Assembly (NCBI RefSeq): GCF_050948215.1
Contig: NW_027488628.1
Span: forward strand, 248,001-312,000
Length of the DNA stretch: 64,000 nt
Reading direction: 5' to 3'
Source: Halictus rubicundus
Lineage: Eukaryota; Arthropoda; Insecta; Hymenoptera; Halictidae
A program made the position numbers and the translations under genes. The first letter of the stretch is position 1. Every line of letters begins with the position of its first letter. The notes below the pieces were generated by a model. The model was not told the DNA's origin. It ran no database searches and saw nothing but the letters and a program-made list of their open reading frames with translations. Shown here piece after piece: positions 40,395 to 54,353 of the stretch.

Positions 40395-42331
40395 AGCGGA
40401 TAGGATATCATAGAGGATAGGTTTAGATAGAGGGTAGAATAGGATAGAGGACAGGATAAGATGGAGGATAGGATAGGATAGAGGATAGGATAGGATAGAG
40501 GATAGGATAGGATATAGGATAGGATAGGATAGACGATAGGATTGGATAGAGGGTAGAATAGGATAGAGGATACGATAGGATGGAGGATTGGAATGGAATA
40601 GAGGATAGGATGAGATAGAGGATAGGATAGGATAGAGGATAGGATATGATAGATAATAGGATAGGATAGAGGATAGGATGAGATAGACGATAGGATAGGA
40701 TAGAGGATAGGATATGATAGGGGATATGATAGGATAGAGGATGGGATAGGATAGAGGATAGGATGGGATAGAGGATAGGATGGGATAGAGGATAGTATAA
40801 GATAGAGGATAGGATAGGATAGAGGATAGGAGAGGATGGAGGATAGGTTGGGTTAGAGGATAGGAAATGTTAGCTGAGAGGATAGGATAGAGGATAGTAT
40901 AGGATGGAGGATAGGATAGGATGGAGGATAGGATGGAATAGAGGATAGGATGAGATAGAGGATAGGATAGGATAGAGGATGGGATAGGGTAGAGGATAGG
41001 ATAGGATATAGGATAGGATAGGATAGAGGATAGGATTGGATAGAGGGTAGAATAGGATAGAGGATAGGATAGGATGGAGGATAGGATGGAATAGAGGATA
41101 GGATGAGATAGAGGATAGGATAGGATAGAGGATAGGATATGATAGAGGATAGGATAGGATAGAGGATAGGATAGGATAGAGGATAGGATGAGATAGAGGA
41201 TAGGATAGGATAGAGGATAGGATATAATAGAGGATAGGATAGGATAGAGGATGGGATAGGATAGAGGATAGGATGGGATAGAGGATAGGATAAGATAGAG
41301 GATAGGAAAGGATAGACGATAGGATATGATAGAGGATAGGATAAGATAGAGGATAGGATAGGATAGAGGATAGGAGAGGATGGAGGATAGGTTGGGATAG
41401 AGGATACTAAATGTTAGATGAGAGGATAGGATAGAGGATAGTATAGGATGGAGGATAGGATAGGATGGAGGATAGGATGGGATAGAGGATAGGATGGGAT
41501 AGAGGATAGGATAGGATAAATGGTAGGATACGATAGAGGATACGATAGGATAGAGGATTGTATAGGATAGAGGACAGGATAGGATGGAGGATAGGATGGG
41601 ATAGAGGATAGGATAAGATAGAGGATAGGATAGGATAGAGGATAGGATGAGATAGAGGATAGGATAGGATATAGGATAGGATAGGATAGAGGATAGGATT
41701 GGATAGAGGGTAGAATAGGATAGAGGATAGGATAGGATGGACGATAGGATGGAATAGAGGATAGGATGAGATAGAGGATAGGATAGGATAGAGGATAGGA
41801 TATGATAGAGGATAGGATAGGATAGAGGATAGGATGAGATAGAGGATAGGATAGGATAGAGGAGAGGATATGATAGAGGATAGGATAGGATAGAGGATGG
41901 GATAGGAAAGAGGATAGGATGGGATAGAGGATAGGATGAGATAGAGGATAGGAAAGGATAGACGATAGGATATGATAGAGGATAGGATAAGATAGAGGAT
42001 AGGATAGGATAGAGGATAGGAGAGGATGGAGGATAGGAGAGGATGGAGGATAGGTTGGGATAGAGGATAGGAAATGTTAGATGAGAGGATAGGATAGAGG
42101 ATAGTATAGGATGGAGGATAGGATAGGATGGAGGATAGGATGGAATAGAGGATAGGATGAGATAGAGGATAGGATAAGATAGAGGATAGGATAGGATAGA
42201 GGATAGGAGAGGATGGACGATAGGATAGGATAGAGGATAGGATTGGATAGAGGGTAGAATAGGATAGAGGATAGGATAGGATGGACGATAGGATGGAATA
42301 GAGGATAGGATGAGATAGAGGATATTATAGG
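40395..42331. repeat. 2.2-kb higher-order repeat, copy 2
   Basis: Second copy of the block starting at 38,200, three 17-bp units longer in its first half. Similarity ends at about 42,330, where this copy goes into GATATTATAGG. Confidence 0.88.
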
Positions 42332-43404
42332 ATAGAGGATAGGATATGATAGAGGATAGGATAGGATAGAGGATAGGATGAGATAGAGGATAGGATAGGA
42401 TAGAGGATAGGATATGATAGAGGATAGGATAGGATAGAGGATGGGATAGGATAGAGGATAGGATATGATAGAGGATAGGATAGGATAGAGGATAGGATGA
42501 GATAGAGGATAGGATAGGATAGATGGTAGAATACGGTAGAGTATAGGATAGGATACAGGATAGAATAGCATTGAGGATAGGATAGGATGGAGGATAGGAG
42601 AGGATGGAGGATAGGTTGGGATAGAGGATAGGATTGGATAGAGGGTAGAATAGGATAGAGGATAGGATAGGATGGAGGATAGGATGGAATAGAGGATAGG
42701 ATGAGATAGAGGATAGGATAGGATAGACGATAGGATATGATAGAGGATAGGATAGGATAGAGGATAGGATGAGATAGAGGATAGGATAGGATAGAGGATA
42801 GGATATGATAGAGGATAGGATAGGATAGAGGATGGGATAGGATAGAGGATAGGATGGGATAGAGGATAGGATACGATAGAGGATAGGATAGGATAGACGA
42901 TAGGATATGATAGAGGATAGGATAGGATAGATGGTAGAATACGGTAGAGTATAGGATAGGATACAGGATAGAATAGCATTGAGGATAGGATAGGATGGAG
43001 GATAGGAGAGGATGGAGGATAGGATAAGATAGAGGATAGGATAGGATAGACGAAAGGATATGATAGAGGATAGGATAGGATAGAGGATAGGAGATGATAG
43101 AGGATAGGATAGGATAGAGGATGGGATAGGATAGAGGATAGGATAGGATATAGGATAGGATAGGATAGAGGATAGGATTGGATAGAGGGTAGAATAGGAT
43201 AGAGGATAGGATAGGATGGAGGATAGGATGGAATAGAGGATAGGATGAGATAGAGGATAGGATAGGATAGAGGATAGGATATGATAGAGGATAGGATAGG
43301 ATAGAGGATAGGATGAGATAGAGGATAGGATAGGATAGAGGATAGGATATGATAGAGGATAGGATAGGATAGAGGATGGGATAGGATAGAGGATAGGATA
43401 GTAT
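42332..43404. repeat. Domain B satellite with a 408-bp offset landmark pair
   Basis: Satellite units, no gene. GATGGTAGAATACGG followed by AGAATAGCATTGAGG occurs at 42,522 and 42,930, 408 bp (24 units) apart. The sequence between the two is only partly alike, so this is a short duplicated landmark, not a full tandem duplication. Confidence 0.75.
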
Positions 43405-43630
43405 ATAGGATAGGATATCATAGAGGATAGGATAGGATAGAGGATGGGATAGGATAGAGGATAGGATGGGATAGAGGATAGGATAAGATAGAGGATAGGA
43501 TAGGATAGACGATAGGATATGATAGAGGATAGGATAGGATAGAGGATGGGATAGGATAGATGATAGGATAGGATAGAGGATAGGATAGTATACGGGATAG
43601 GATAGGATAGAGGATAGGATAGGATAGAGG
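43405..43630. repeat. TATCATAG-to-TATACGGG module, copy 1
   Basis: A block of about 225 bp from GGATATCATAGAGG to GTATACGGGATAGG recurs at 44,896-45,121 with a constant 1,491-bp offset (TATCAT at 43,416 and 44,907; GTATACGGG at 43,588 and 45,079). Its left part is also present near 57,257 and 62,928. Confidence 0.85.
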
Positions 43631-44895
43631 ATAGGATGGGATTGAGGATAGGATAGGATAGAGGATAGGATAGGATAGAGGATAGGATAGAGGATAGGAT
43701 AGGATACAGGATAGGATAGGATAGAGGATTGTATAGGATAGAGGATTGTATAGGATAGATGATAGGATAGGATAGAGGATAGGATAGGATGGAGGATAGG
43801 ATGGAATAGAGGATAAAATGAGATAGAGGATAGGATAGGATAGACGATAGGATATGATAGAGGATAGGATAGGATAGATGGTAGGATATGATAGAGGATA
43901 TGATAGGATACAGGATAGGATACGATAGAGGATAGGATAGTATGGAGGATAGGATGGGATAGAGGATAGGATAAGATAGAGGATAGGATACGATAGAGGA
44001 TAGGATAGGATAGAGGATAGGATAGGATATAGGATAGGATAGGATAGACGATAGGATTGGATAGAGGGTAGAATAGGATAGAGGATAGGATAGGATGGAG
44101 GATAGGATGGAATAGAGGATAGGATGAGATAGAGGATAGGATAGGATAGAGGATAGGATAGGATATAGGATAGGATAGGATAGAGGATAGGATTGGATAG
44201 AGGGTAGAATAGGATAGAGGATAGGATAGGATAGAGGATAGGATACGATAGAGGATAGGATAGGATAGACGATAGGATATGATAGAGGATAGGATAGGAT
44301 AGATGGTAGAATACGGTAGAGTATAGGATAGGATACAGGATAGAATAGCATAGAGGATAGGATAGGATAGAGGATAGGATATGATAGAGGATAGGATAGG
44401 ATAGAGGATAGGATGAGATAGAGGATAGGATAGGATAGAGGATAGGATATGATAGAGGATAGGATAGGATAGAGGATGGGATAGGATAGAGGATAGGATA
44501 CGATATAGGATAGGATAGGATAGAGGATAGGATTGGATAGAGGGTAGAATAGGATAGAGGATAGGATAGGATGGAGGATAGGATGGAATAGAGGATAGGA
44601 TGAGATAGAGGATAGGATAGGATAGAGGATAGGATATGATAGAGGATAGGATAGGATAGAGGATAGGATGAGATAGAGAATAGGATAGGATAGAGGATAG
44701 GATATGATAGAGGATAGGATAGGATAGAGGATGGGATAGGATAGAGGATAGGATAGTATATAGGATAGGATAGGATAGAGGATAGGATTGGATAGAGGGT
44801 AGAATAGGATAGAGGATAGGATAGGATGGAGGATAGGATATGATAGAGGATAGGATAGGATAGAGGATAGGATGAGATAGAGGATAGGATAGGAT
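43631..44895. repeat. Domain B satellite between two modules
   Basis: Variant 17-bp units only. GGTAGAATACGGTAGAG with AGAATAGCATAGAGG recurs near 44,310-44,350. TAGAGGATAGGATTGG followed by AGAGGGTAGAATAGG recurs every few hundred bases. No gene or RNA structure is visible. Confidence 0.75.
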
Positions 44896-45121
44896 AGAGG
44901 ATAGGATATCATAGAGGATAGGATAGGATAGAGGATGGGATAGGATAGAGGATAGGATGGGATAGAGGATAGGATAAGATAGAGGATAGGATAGGATAGA
45001 CGATAGGATATGATAGAGGATAGGATAGGATAGAGGATGGGATAGGATAGATGATAGGATAGGATAGAGGATAGGATAGTATACGGGATAGGATAGGATA
45101 GAGGATAGGATAGGATAGAGG
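44896..45121. repeat. TATCATAG-to-TATACGGG module, copy 2
   Basis: Second copy of 43,405-43,630, matching at a constant 1,491-bp offset. GTATACGGG is a rare string that occurs here, at 43,588, and in the two copies of the 556-bp duplication at about 48,430 and 48,986. Confidence 0.85.
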
Positions 45122-46851
45122 ATAGGATAGAGGATTGTATAGGATAGATGATAGGATAGGATAGAGGATAGGATAGGATGGAGGATAGGATGGAATAGAG
45201 GATAGGATGAGATAGAGGATAGGATAGGATAGAGGATAGGATATGATAGAGGATAGGATAGTATATAGGATAGGATAGGATAGAGGAAAGGATTGGATAG
45301 AGGGTAGAATAGGATAGAGGATAGGATAGGATGGAGGATAGGATAGGATGGAGGATAGGATGGAATAGAGGATAGGATGTGATAGAGGATAGGATAAGAT
45401 AGAGGATAGGATGGGACAGAGGGTAGGATAAGATAGAGGATAGGATACGATAGAGGATAGGATAGGATAGAGGATAGGATAGGATATAGGATAGGATAGG
45501 ATAGACGATAGGATTGGATAGAGGGTAGAATAGGATAGAGGATAGGATAGGATGGAGGATAGGATGGAATAGAGGATAGGATGAGATAGAGGATAGGATA
45601 GGATAGAGGATAGGATAGGATATAGGATAGGATAGGATAGAGGATAGGATTGGATAGAGGATGGGATGGGATAGAGGATAGGATAGGATATAGGATAGGA
45701 TAGGATAGAGGATAGGATTGGATAGAGGGTAGAATAGGATAGAGGATAGGATAGGATGGAGGATAGGATGGCATAGAGGATAGGATAGGATAGAGGATAG
45801 GATATGATAGAGGATAGGATAGGATAGAGGATAGGATGAGATAGAGGATAGGATAGGATAGAGGATAGGATATGATAGAGGATAGGATAGGATAGAGGAT
45901 GGGATAGGATAGAGGATAGGATACGATAGAGGATAGGATAGGATAGAGGATAGGATAGGATATAGGATAGGATAGGATAGACGATAGGATTGGATAGAGG
46001 GTAGAATAGGATAGAGGATAGGATAGGATGGAGGATAGGATGGAATAGAGGATAGGATGAGATAGAGGATAGGATAGGATAGAGGATAGGATAGGATATA
46101 GGATAGGATAGGATAGAGGATAGGATTGGATAGAGGGTAGAATAGGATAGAGGATAGGATAGGATAGAGGATAGGATAGGATATAGGATAGGATAGGATA
46201 GACGATAGGATTGGATAGAGGGTAGAATAGTATAGAGGATAGGATAGGATGGAGGATAGGATGGAATGGAGGATAGGATGAGATAGAGGATAGGATAGGA
46301 TAGAGGATAGGATATGATAGATAATAGGATAGGATAGAAGATAGGATGAGATAGAGAATAGGATAGGATAGAGGATAGGATATGATAGAGGATAGGATAG
46401 GATAGAGGATGGGATAGGATAGAGGATAGGATGGGATAGAGGATAGGATGGGATAGAGGATAGTATAAGATAGAGGATAGGATAGGATAGAGGATAGGAG
46501 AGGATGGAGGATAGGTTGGGATAGAGGATAGGAAATGTTAGATGAGAGGATAGGATAGAGGATAGTATAGGATGGAGGATAGGATAGGATGGAGGATAGG
46601 ATGGAATAGAGGATAGGATGAGATAGAGGATAGGATAGGATAGAGGATGGGATGGGATAGAGGATAGGATAGGATATAGGATAGGATAGGATAGAGGATA
46701 GGATTGGATAGAGGGTAGAATAGGATAGAGGATAGGATAGGATGGAGGATAGGATGGAATAGAGGATAGGATAGGATAGAGGATAGGATATGATAGAGGA
46801 TAGGATAGGATAGAGGATAGGATGAGATAGAGGATAGGATAGGATAGAGGA
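45122..46851. repeat. Domain B satellite
   Basis: Satellite units with frequent GATTGGATAGAGGGTAG and GGATGGAATAGAGG variants. The paired landmark GTTGGGA...AAATGTTAGATGAG occurs with GGAAATG at 46,531. No gene is visible. Confidence 0.75.
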
Positions 46852-47240
46852 TAGGATATGATAGAGGATAGGATAGGATAGAGGATGGGATAGGATAGAG
46901 GATAGGATGCGATAGAGGATAGGATACGATAGAGGATAGGATAGGATAGACGATAGGATATGATAGAGGATAGGATAGGATAGATGGTAGAATACGGTAG
47001 AGTATAGGATAGGATACAGGATAGAATAGCATTGAGGATAGGATAGGATGGAGGATAGGATGGGATAGAGGATACGATAAGATAGACGATAGGATAGGAT
47101 AGAGGATAGGATATGATAGAGGATAGGTTAGATGATAGGATGAGATAGTGGATAGGATAGGATAGAGGATAGGATATGATAGAGGATAGGATAGGATAGA
47201 GGATGAGATAGGATAGAGGATAGGATAGGATATAGGATAG
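46852..47240. repeat. Block shared with the left end of the window (590-1,012)
   Basis: Nearly the same as 590-1,012, without the 34-bp duplication present there. It includes GCATTGAGG at 47,029 and TAGATGATAGGATGAG at 47,129. It is embedded in other domain B sequence, so this is probably its native context. Confidence 0.85.
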
Positions 47241-47920
47241 GATAGGATAGAGGATAGGATTGGATAGAGGGTAGAATAGGATAGAGGATAGGATAGGATG
47301 GACGATAGGATGGAATAGAGGATAGGATGAGATAGAGGATAGGATAGGATAGAGGATAGGATATGATAGAGGATAGGATAGGATAGAGGATAGGATGAGA
47401 TAGAGGATAGGATAGGATAGAAGATAGGATATGATAGAGGATAGGATAGGATAGAGGATGGGATAGGATAGAGGACAGGATGGGATAGAGGAGAGGATAC
47501 GATAGGGGATAGGATAGGATAGACGATAGGATATGATAGAGGATATTATAGGATAGATGGTAGAATACGGTAGAGTATAGGATAGGATACAGAATAGAAT
47601 AGCATAGAGGATAGGATAGGATAGAGGATAGGATATGATAGAGGATAGGATAGGATAGAGGATAGGATGAGATAGAGGATAGGATAGGATAGAGGATAGG
47701 ATATGATAGAGGATAGGATAGGATAGAGGATGGGATAGGATAGAGGATAGGATAGGATATAGGATAGGATAGGATAGAGGATAGGATTGGATAGAGGGTA
47801 GAATAGGATAGAGGATAGGATAGGATGGAGGATAGGATGGAATAGAGGATAGGATGAGATAGAGGATAGGATAGGATAGAGGATAGGATAGGATATAGGA
47901 TAGGATAGGATAGAGGATAG
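47241..47920. repeat. Domain B satellite
   Basis: Variant units with the TAGATGGTAGAATACGG landmark near 47,555 and GGATTGGATAGAGGGTAG strings. No gene or other element is visible. Confidence 0.75.
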
Positions 47921-48476
47921 GATTGGGTAGAGGGTAGAATAGGATAGAGGATAGGATAGGATGGAGGATAGGATGGAATAGAGGATAGGATGAGATAGAG
48001 GATAGGATAGGATAGAGGATAGGATATGATAGAGGATAGGATAGGATAGAGGATGGGATGAGATAGAGGATAGGATAGGATAGAGGATAGGATATGATAG
48101 AGGATAGGATAGGATAGAGGATGGGATAGGATAGAGGATAGGATAGAGCATAGGATAGGGTACAGGATAGGATACGATAGAGGATTGTATAGGATAGATG
48201 ATAGGATAGGATAGAGGATAGGATAGGATGGAGGATAGGATATGATAGAGGATAGGATTGGATAGAGGATAGGATACGGTAGAGGATAGGATAGGATAGA
48301 GGATAGTATAGGATAGAGGATAGGATAAGATGGAGGATAGGATAGGATAGACGATAGGATATGATAGAGGATAGGATAGGATAGAGGATGGGATAGGATA
48401 GATGATAGGATAGGATAGAGGATAGGATAGTATACGGGATAGGATAGGATAGAGGATAGGATAGGATAGAGGATAG
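47921..48476. repeat. 556-bp tandem duplication, copy 1
   Basis: Repeated at once at a 556-bp offset: GATTGG at 47,921 and 48,477, GAGCATAGGATAGGG at 48,146 and 48,702, ATTGTATAGG at 48,185 and 48,741, TATACGGG at about 48,431 and 48,987. I noticed very few differences; one is GATTGGGTAG in this copy against GATTGGATAG in the other. Confidence 0.92.
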
Positions 48477-49032
48477 GATTGGATAGAGGGTAGAATAGGA
48501 TAGAGGATAGGATAGGATGGAGGATAGGATGGAATAGAGGATAGGATGAGATAGAGGATAGGATAGGATAGAGGATAGGATATGATAGAGGATAGGATAG
48601 GATAGAGGATGGGATGAGATAGAGGATAGGATAGGATAGAGGATAGGATATGATAGAGGATAGGATAGGATAGAGGATGGGATAGGATAGAGGATAGGAT
48701 AGAGCATAGGATAGGGTACAGGATAGGATACGATAGAGGATTGTATAGGATAGATGATAGGATAGGATAGAGGATAGGATAGGATGGAGGATAGGATATG
48801 ATAGAGGATAGGATTGGATAGAGGATAGGATACGGTAGAGGATAGGATAGGATAGAGGATAGTATAGGATAGAGGATAGGATAAGATGGAGGATAGGATA
48901 GGATAGACGATAGGATATGATAGAGGATAGGATAGGATAGAGGATGGGATAGGATAGATGATAGGATAGGATAGAGGATAGGATAGTATACGGGATAGGA
49001 TAGGATAGAGGATAGGATAGGATAGAGGATAG
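48477..49032. repeat. 556-bp tandem duplication, copy 2
   Basis: Second copy of 47,921-48,476. It ends where the sequence changes to GATGGGATTGAGG, a string also found just to the right of the GTATACGGG landmark near 43,640. Confidence 0.92.
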
Positions 49033-51967
49033 GATGGGATTGAGGATAGGATAGGATAGAGGATAGGATAGGATAGAGGATAGGATAGAGTATAGGATAG
49101 GATACAGGATAGGATAGGATAGAGGATTGTATAGGATAGAGGATTGTATAGGATAGATGATAGGATAGGATAGAGGATAGGATAGGATGGAGGATAGGAT
49201 GGAATAGAGGATAGGATGAGATAGAGGATAGGATAGGATAGAGGATAGGATATGATAGAGGATAGGATAGTATATAGGATAGGATAGGATAGAGGATAGG
49301 ATTGGATAGAGGGTAGAATAGGATAGAGGATAGGATAGGATGGAGGATAGGATAGGATGGAGGATAGGATGGAATAGAGGATAGGATGAGATAGAGGATA
49401 GGATAAGATAGAGGATAGCATGGGATAGAGGATAGGATAGGATAGATGGTAGGATACGATAGAGGATAGGTTACGATAGAGGAGAGTATAGAGGATAGGA
49501 AAGGATAGACGATAGGATAGGATAGAGGATAGGATTGGACAGCGGATAGGATAGGAGAGAGAATAGTATCGGATATATTGTAGGATGCGATAGAGGGTAG
49601 GATATGATAGAGGATAGGATAGGATACAGGATAGGATACGATAGAGGATAGGATAGGATAGAGGATGGGATATGATAGAGGATAGGATAGGATAGACGAT
49701 AGGATTGGATAGAGGGTAGAATAGGATAGAGGATAGGATAGGATGGAGGATAGGATGGAATAGAGGATAGGATGAGATAGAGGATAGGATAGGATAGAGG
49801 ATAGGATAGGATATAGGATAGGATAGGATAGAGGATAGGATTGGATAGAGGGTAGAATAGGATAGAGGATAGGATAGGATAGAGGATAGGATAGGATATA
49901 GGATAGGATAGGATAGACGATAGGATTGGATAGAGGGTAGAATAGGATAGAGGATAGGATAGGATGGAGGATAGGATGGAATGGAGGATAGGATGAGATA
50001 GAGGAAAGGATAGGATAGAGGATAGGATATGATAGATAATAGGATAGGATAGAAGATAGGATGAGATAGAGGATAGGATAGGATAGAGGATAGGATATGA
50101 TAGAGGATAGGATAGGATAGAGGATGGGATATGATAGAGGATAGGATAGGATAGATGGTAGAATACGGTAGAGTATAGGATAGGATAGAGGATAGTATAC
50201 GCTAGAGGACAGGATAGGATGGAGGATAGGATGGGATAGAGGATAGGATGGGATAGAGGATAGCATAGGATAGAGGAATAGGATAGGATAGAGGATAGGA
50301 TACGATAGAGGATGGGATAGGATAGAGGATAGCATAGGATATAGGATAGGATAGGATACAGGATAGGATACAATAGAGGATAGGATAGGATGGAGGATAG
50401 GATGGGATAGAGGATAGGATAAGATAGAGGATAGGATAGGATAGAGGATAGGATATGATAGAGGATAGGATACGATAGAGGATGGGATAGGATAGAGGAT
50501 AGGATAGGATAGAGGATAGGATAGGATAGAGGATAGGATATGATAGAGGATAGGATAGGATAGATGGTAGGATAGGATAGAGGATAGGATACGATAGAGG
50601 ATACAATAGGATAGAGGATAGGATAGGATTGAGGATAGTATATGATAGAGGATAGGATAGGATAGATGGTAGGATACGGTAGAGGAAAGGATTGGATAGA
50701 TGGTAGGATACGGTAGAGGATACGATAGGATAGGATAGAGGATAGGATAGGATAGAGGATAGCATATGATAGAGGAATAGAATAGCATAGAGGATAGGGT
50801 ACTATGGAGGATAGGCTGGAATAGAGGATAGGATGGAATAGAGGATAGGATGAGATAGAGGATAGGATAGGATAGAGGATAGGATATGATAGAGGATAGG
50901 ATAGGATAGAGGATGGGATACGATAGCGGATAGGATGGGATAGAGGATAGGATAGGATAGATGGTAGGATACGATAGAGGATAGGATACGATATAGGATA
51001 GAATAGGATAGAGGAAAGGATAGGATAAAGGATAGGATACGATAGAGGATAGGATTGGATAGAGGATAGGAAAGGATAGACGATAGGATAGGATAGAGGC
51101 TAGAATAGGATAGAGGATAGGATTGGACAGCGGATAGGATAGGATAGAGAATAGTATCGGATATATGACAGGATGCGATAGAGGACAGGATAGGATAAAT
51201 GATAGGATAGGATAGCGGATAGGATAGGATAGTGGATAGGAAAGGATAGAGGATAGGATAGGATAGAGGATAGGATAGGATATAGGATAGGATAGGATAG
51301 ACGATAGGATTGGATAGAGGGTAGAATAGGATAGAGGATAGGATAGGATGGAGGATAGGATGGAATAGAGGATAGGATGAGATAGAGGATAGGATAGGAT
51401 GGAGGATAGGATGGAATAGAGGATAGGATGAGATAGAGGATAGGATAGGATAGAGGATAGGATAAGATGGAGGATAGGATGGGATAGAGGATAGGATAAG
51501 ATAGAGGATAGGATAGGATAGAGGATAGTATAGGATAGAGGATAGGATAGGATGGAGGATAGGATGGGATAGAGGATACGATAAGATAGGATAGAGGATA
51601 GGATAGGATAGAGGATAGGATAGGATAGAGGATAGGATAGGATATAGGATTGGATAGGATAGAGGATAGGATTGGATAGAGGATACGATGAGATAGAGGA
51701 TAGGATAGGATATAGGATAGAATAGCATAGAGGATAGGATAGGATGGAGGATAGGATGGAATAGAGGATAGGATGAGATAGAGGATAGGATAGGATAGAG
51801 GAGAGGATATGATAGAGGCTAGGATAGGATAGAGGATAGGATGAGAGAGAGGATAGGATAGGGTAGAGGATAGGATATGATAGAGGATAGGATAGGATAG
51901 AGAATGGGATAGGATAGAGGATAGGATGGGATAGAGGATAGCATGGGATAGAGGATAGGATAGGATA
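49033..51967. repeat. Domain B satellite with two copies of the diverged module
   Basis: Contains TTGGACAGCGG modules at 49,535 (with ATATATTGTAGGATGCG) and 51,123 (with ATATATGACAGGATGCG), each followed by GATAG units. Between them lie ordinary variant units with runs of GGATGGAATAGAGG near 51,330-51,460. No gene is visible. Confidence 0.75.
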
Positions 51968-52280
51968 GATGGTAGGATACGATAGAGGATAGGTTACGAT
52001 AGAGGAGAGTATAGAGGATAGGAAAGGATAGACGATAGGATAGGATAGAGGATAGGATTGGACAGCGGATAGGATAGGAGAGAGAATAGTATCGGATATA
52101 TGGTAGGATGCGATAGAGGGTAGGATATGATAGAGGATAGGATAGGATACAGGATAGGATACGATAGAGGATAGGATAGGATGGAGGATAGGATGGAGGT
52201 TAGGATGGGATACAGGATAGGATAAGATAGAGGATAGGATAGGATAGACGATAGGATATGATAGAGGATAGGATAGGATA
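51968..52280. repeat. 313-bp tandem duplication, copy 1
   Basis: GATGGTAGGATACG at 51,968, 52,281 and 52,594 marks two consecutive 313-bp units. Each holds GGTTACGATAGAGGAGAG, TTGGACAGCGG (52,058 and 52,371), GAGAATAGTATCGG and GGATGGAGGTTAGG. Confidence 0.9.
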
Positions 52281-52593
52281 GATGGTAGGATACGATACAG
52301 GATAGGTTACGATAGAGGAGAGTATAGAGGATAGGAAAGGATAGACGATAGGATAGGATAGAGGATAGGATTGGACAGCGGATAGGATAGGAGAGAGAAT
52401 AGTATCGGATATATTGTAGGATGCGATAGAGGGTAGGATATGATAGAGGATAGGATAGGATACAGGATAGGATACGATAGAGGATAGGATAGGATGGAGG
52501 ATAGGATGGAGGTTAGGATGGGATACAGGATAGGATAAGATAGAGGATAGGATAGGATAGACGATAGGATATGATAGAGGATAGGATAGGATA
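52281..52593. repeat. 313-bp tandem duplication, copy 2
   Basis: Second copy of 51,968-52,280. One visible difference is ATATATTGTAGG here against ATATATGGTAGG in the first copy, the T form being the one also found at 49,535. A third copy starts at 52,594 but departs after GATGGTAGGATATG. Confidence 0.9.
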
Positions 52594-54353
52594 GATGGTA
52601 GGATATGATAGAGGATAGGATAGGATACAGGATAGGATACGATAGAGGATAGGATAGTATGGAGGATAGGATGGGATAGAGGATAGGATAAGATAGAGGA
52701 TAGGATACGATAGAGGATAGGATAGGATAGAGGATAGGATAGGATATAGGATAGGATAGCATAGACGATAGGATTGGATAGAGGGTAGAATAGGATAGAG
52801 GATAGGATAGGATGGAGGATAGGATGGAATAGAGGATAGGATGAGATAGAGGATAGGATAGGATAGAGGATAGGATAGGATATAGGATAGGATAGGATAG
52901 AGGGTAGAATAGGATAGAGGATAGGATAGGATGGACGATAGGATGGAATAGAGGATAGGATGAGATAGAGGATAGGATAGGATAGAGGATAGGATATGAT
53001 AGAGGATAGGATAGGATAGAGGATAGGATGAGATAGAGGATAGGATATGATAGAGGATAGGATATGATAGAGGATAGGATAGGATAGATGATGGGATAGG
53101 ATAGACGATGGGATAGGATAGAGGATAGGATAGGATATAGGATAGGATAGGATAGAGGATAGGATTGGATAGAGGGTAGAATAGGATAGAGGATAGGATA
53201 GGATGGAGGATAGGATGGAATAGAGGATAGGATGAGATAGAGGATAGGATAGGATAGAGGATAGGATATGATAGAGACAGGATAGGATAGAGGATAGGAT
53301 GAGATAGAGGATAGGATAGGATAGAGGATAGAATATGATAGAGGATAGGATAGGATAGAGGATGGGATAGGATAGAGGATAGGATAGTATATAGGATAGG
53401 ATAGGATAGAGGATAGGAATGGATAGAGGGTAGAATAGGATAGAGGATAGGATAGGATGGAGGATAGGATATGATAGAGGATAGGATAGGATAGAGGATA
53501 GGATGAGATAGAGGATAGGATAGGATAGAGGATAGGAGAGGATGGAGGATAGGTTGGGATAGAGGATAGGAAATGTTAGATGAGAGGATAGGATAGAGGA
53601 TAGTATAGGATGGAGGATAGGATAGGATGGAGGATAGGATGGAATAGAGGATAGGATGAGATAGAGGATAGGATATGATAGAGGATAGGATAGGATAGAG
53701 GATAGGATGAGATAGAGGATAGGATAGGATAGAGGATAGGATATGATAGAGGATAGGATAAGATAGAGGATGGGATAGGATAGAGGACAGGATGGGATAG
53801 AGGATAGGATACGATAGAGGATAGGATAGGATAGACGATAGGATATGATAGAGGTTCGGATAGGATAGATGGTAGAATACGGTAGAGTATAGGATAGGAT
53901 ACAGGATAGAATAGCATAGAGGATAGGATAGGATAGAGGATAGGATATGATAGAGGATAGGATAGGATAGAGGATAGGATGAGATAGAGGATAGGATAGG
54001 ATAGAGGATAGGATAGGATGGAGGATAGGATGGAATAGAGGATAGGATGAGATAGAGGATAGGATAGGATAGAGGATAGGATATGATAGAGGATAGGATA
54101 GGATAGAGGATGGGATGAGATAGAGGATAGGATAGGATAGAGGATAGGATATGATAGAGGATAGGATAGGATAGAGGATGGGATAGGATAGAGGATAGGA
54201 TAGTATATAGGATAGGATAGGATAGAGGATAGGATTGGATAGAGGGTAGAATAGGATAGAGGATAGGATAGGATGGAGGATAGGATATGATAGAGGATAG
54301 GATAGGATAGAGGATAGGATGAGATAGAGGATAGGATAGGATAGAGGATAGGA
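52594..54353. repeat. Domain B satellite
   Basis: Variant units only. The paired landmark GTTGGGA...AAATGTTAGATGAG lies with GGAAATG at 53,569, and the TAGATGGTAGAATACGG landmark near 53,868. No gene is visible. Confidence 0.75.

Noticed and set aside
39831..49421. 3,196-codon open frame on the - strand, the longest in the window
   Set aside because: It reads only the rotating SYPL/SYPI/LYPI/LSSI repeat. Length is explained by absence of stop triplets on the - strand of the unit and a unit length not divisible by 3. It overlaps open frames of the same peptide in the other two frames (for example 42,325-45,774 and 42,077-42,979). No domain, no codon bias apart from the repeat, no promoter or splice context.
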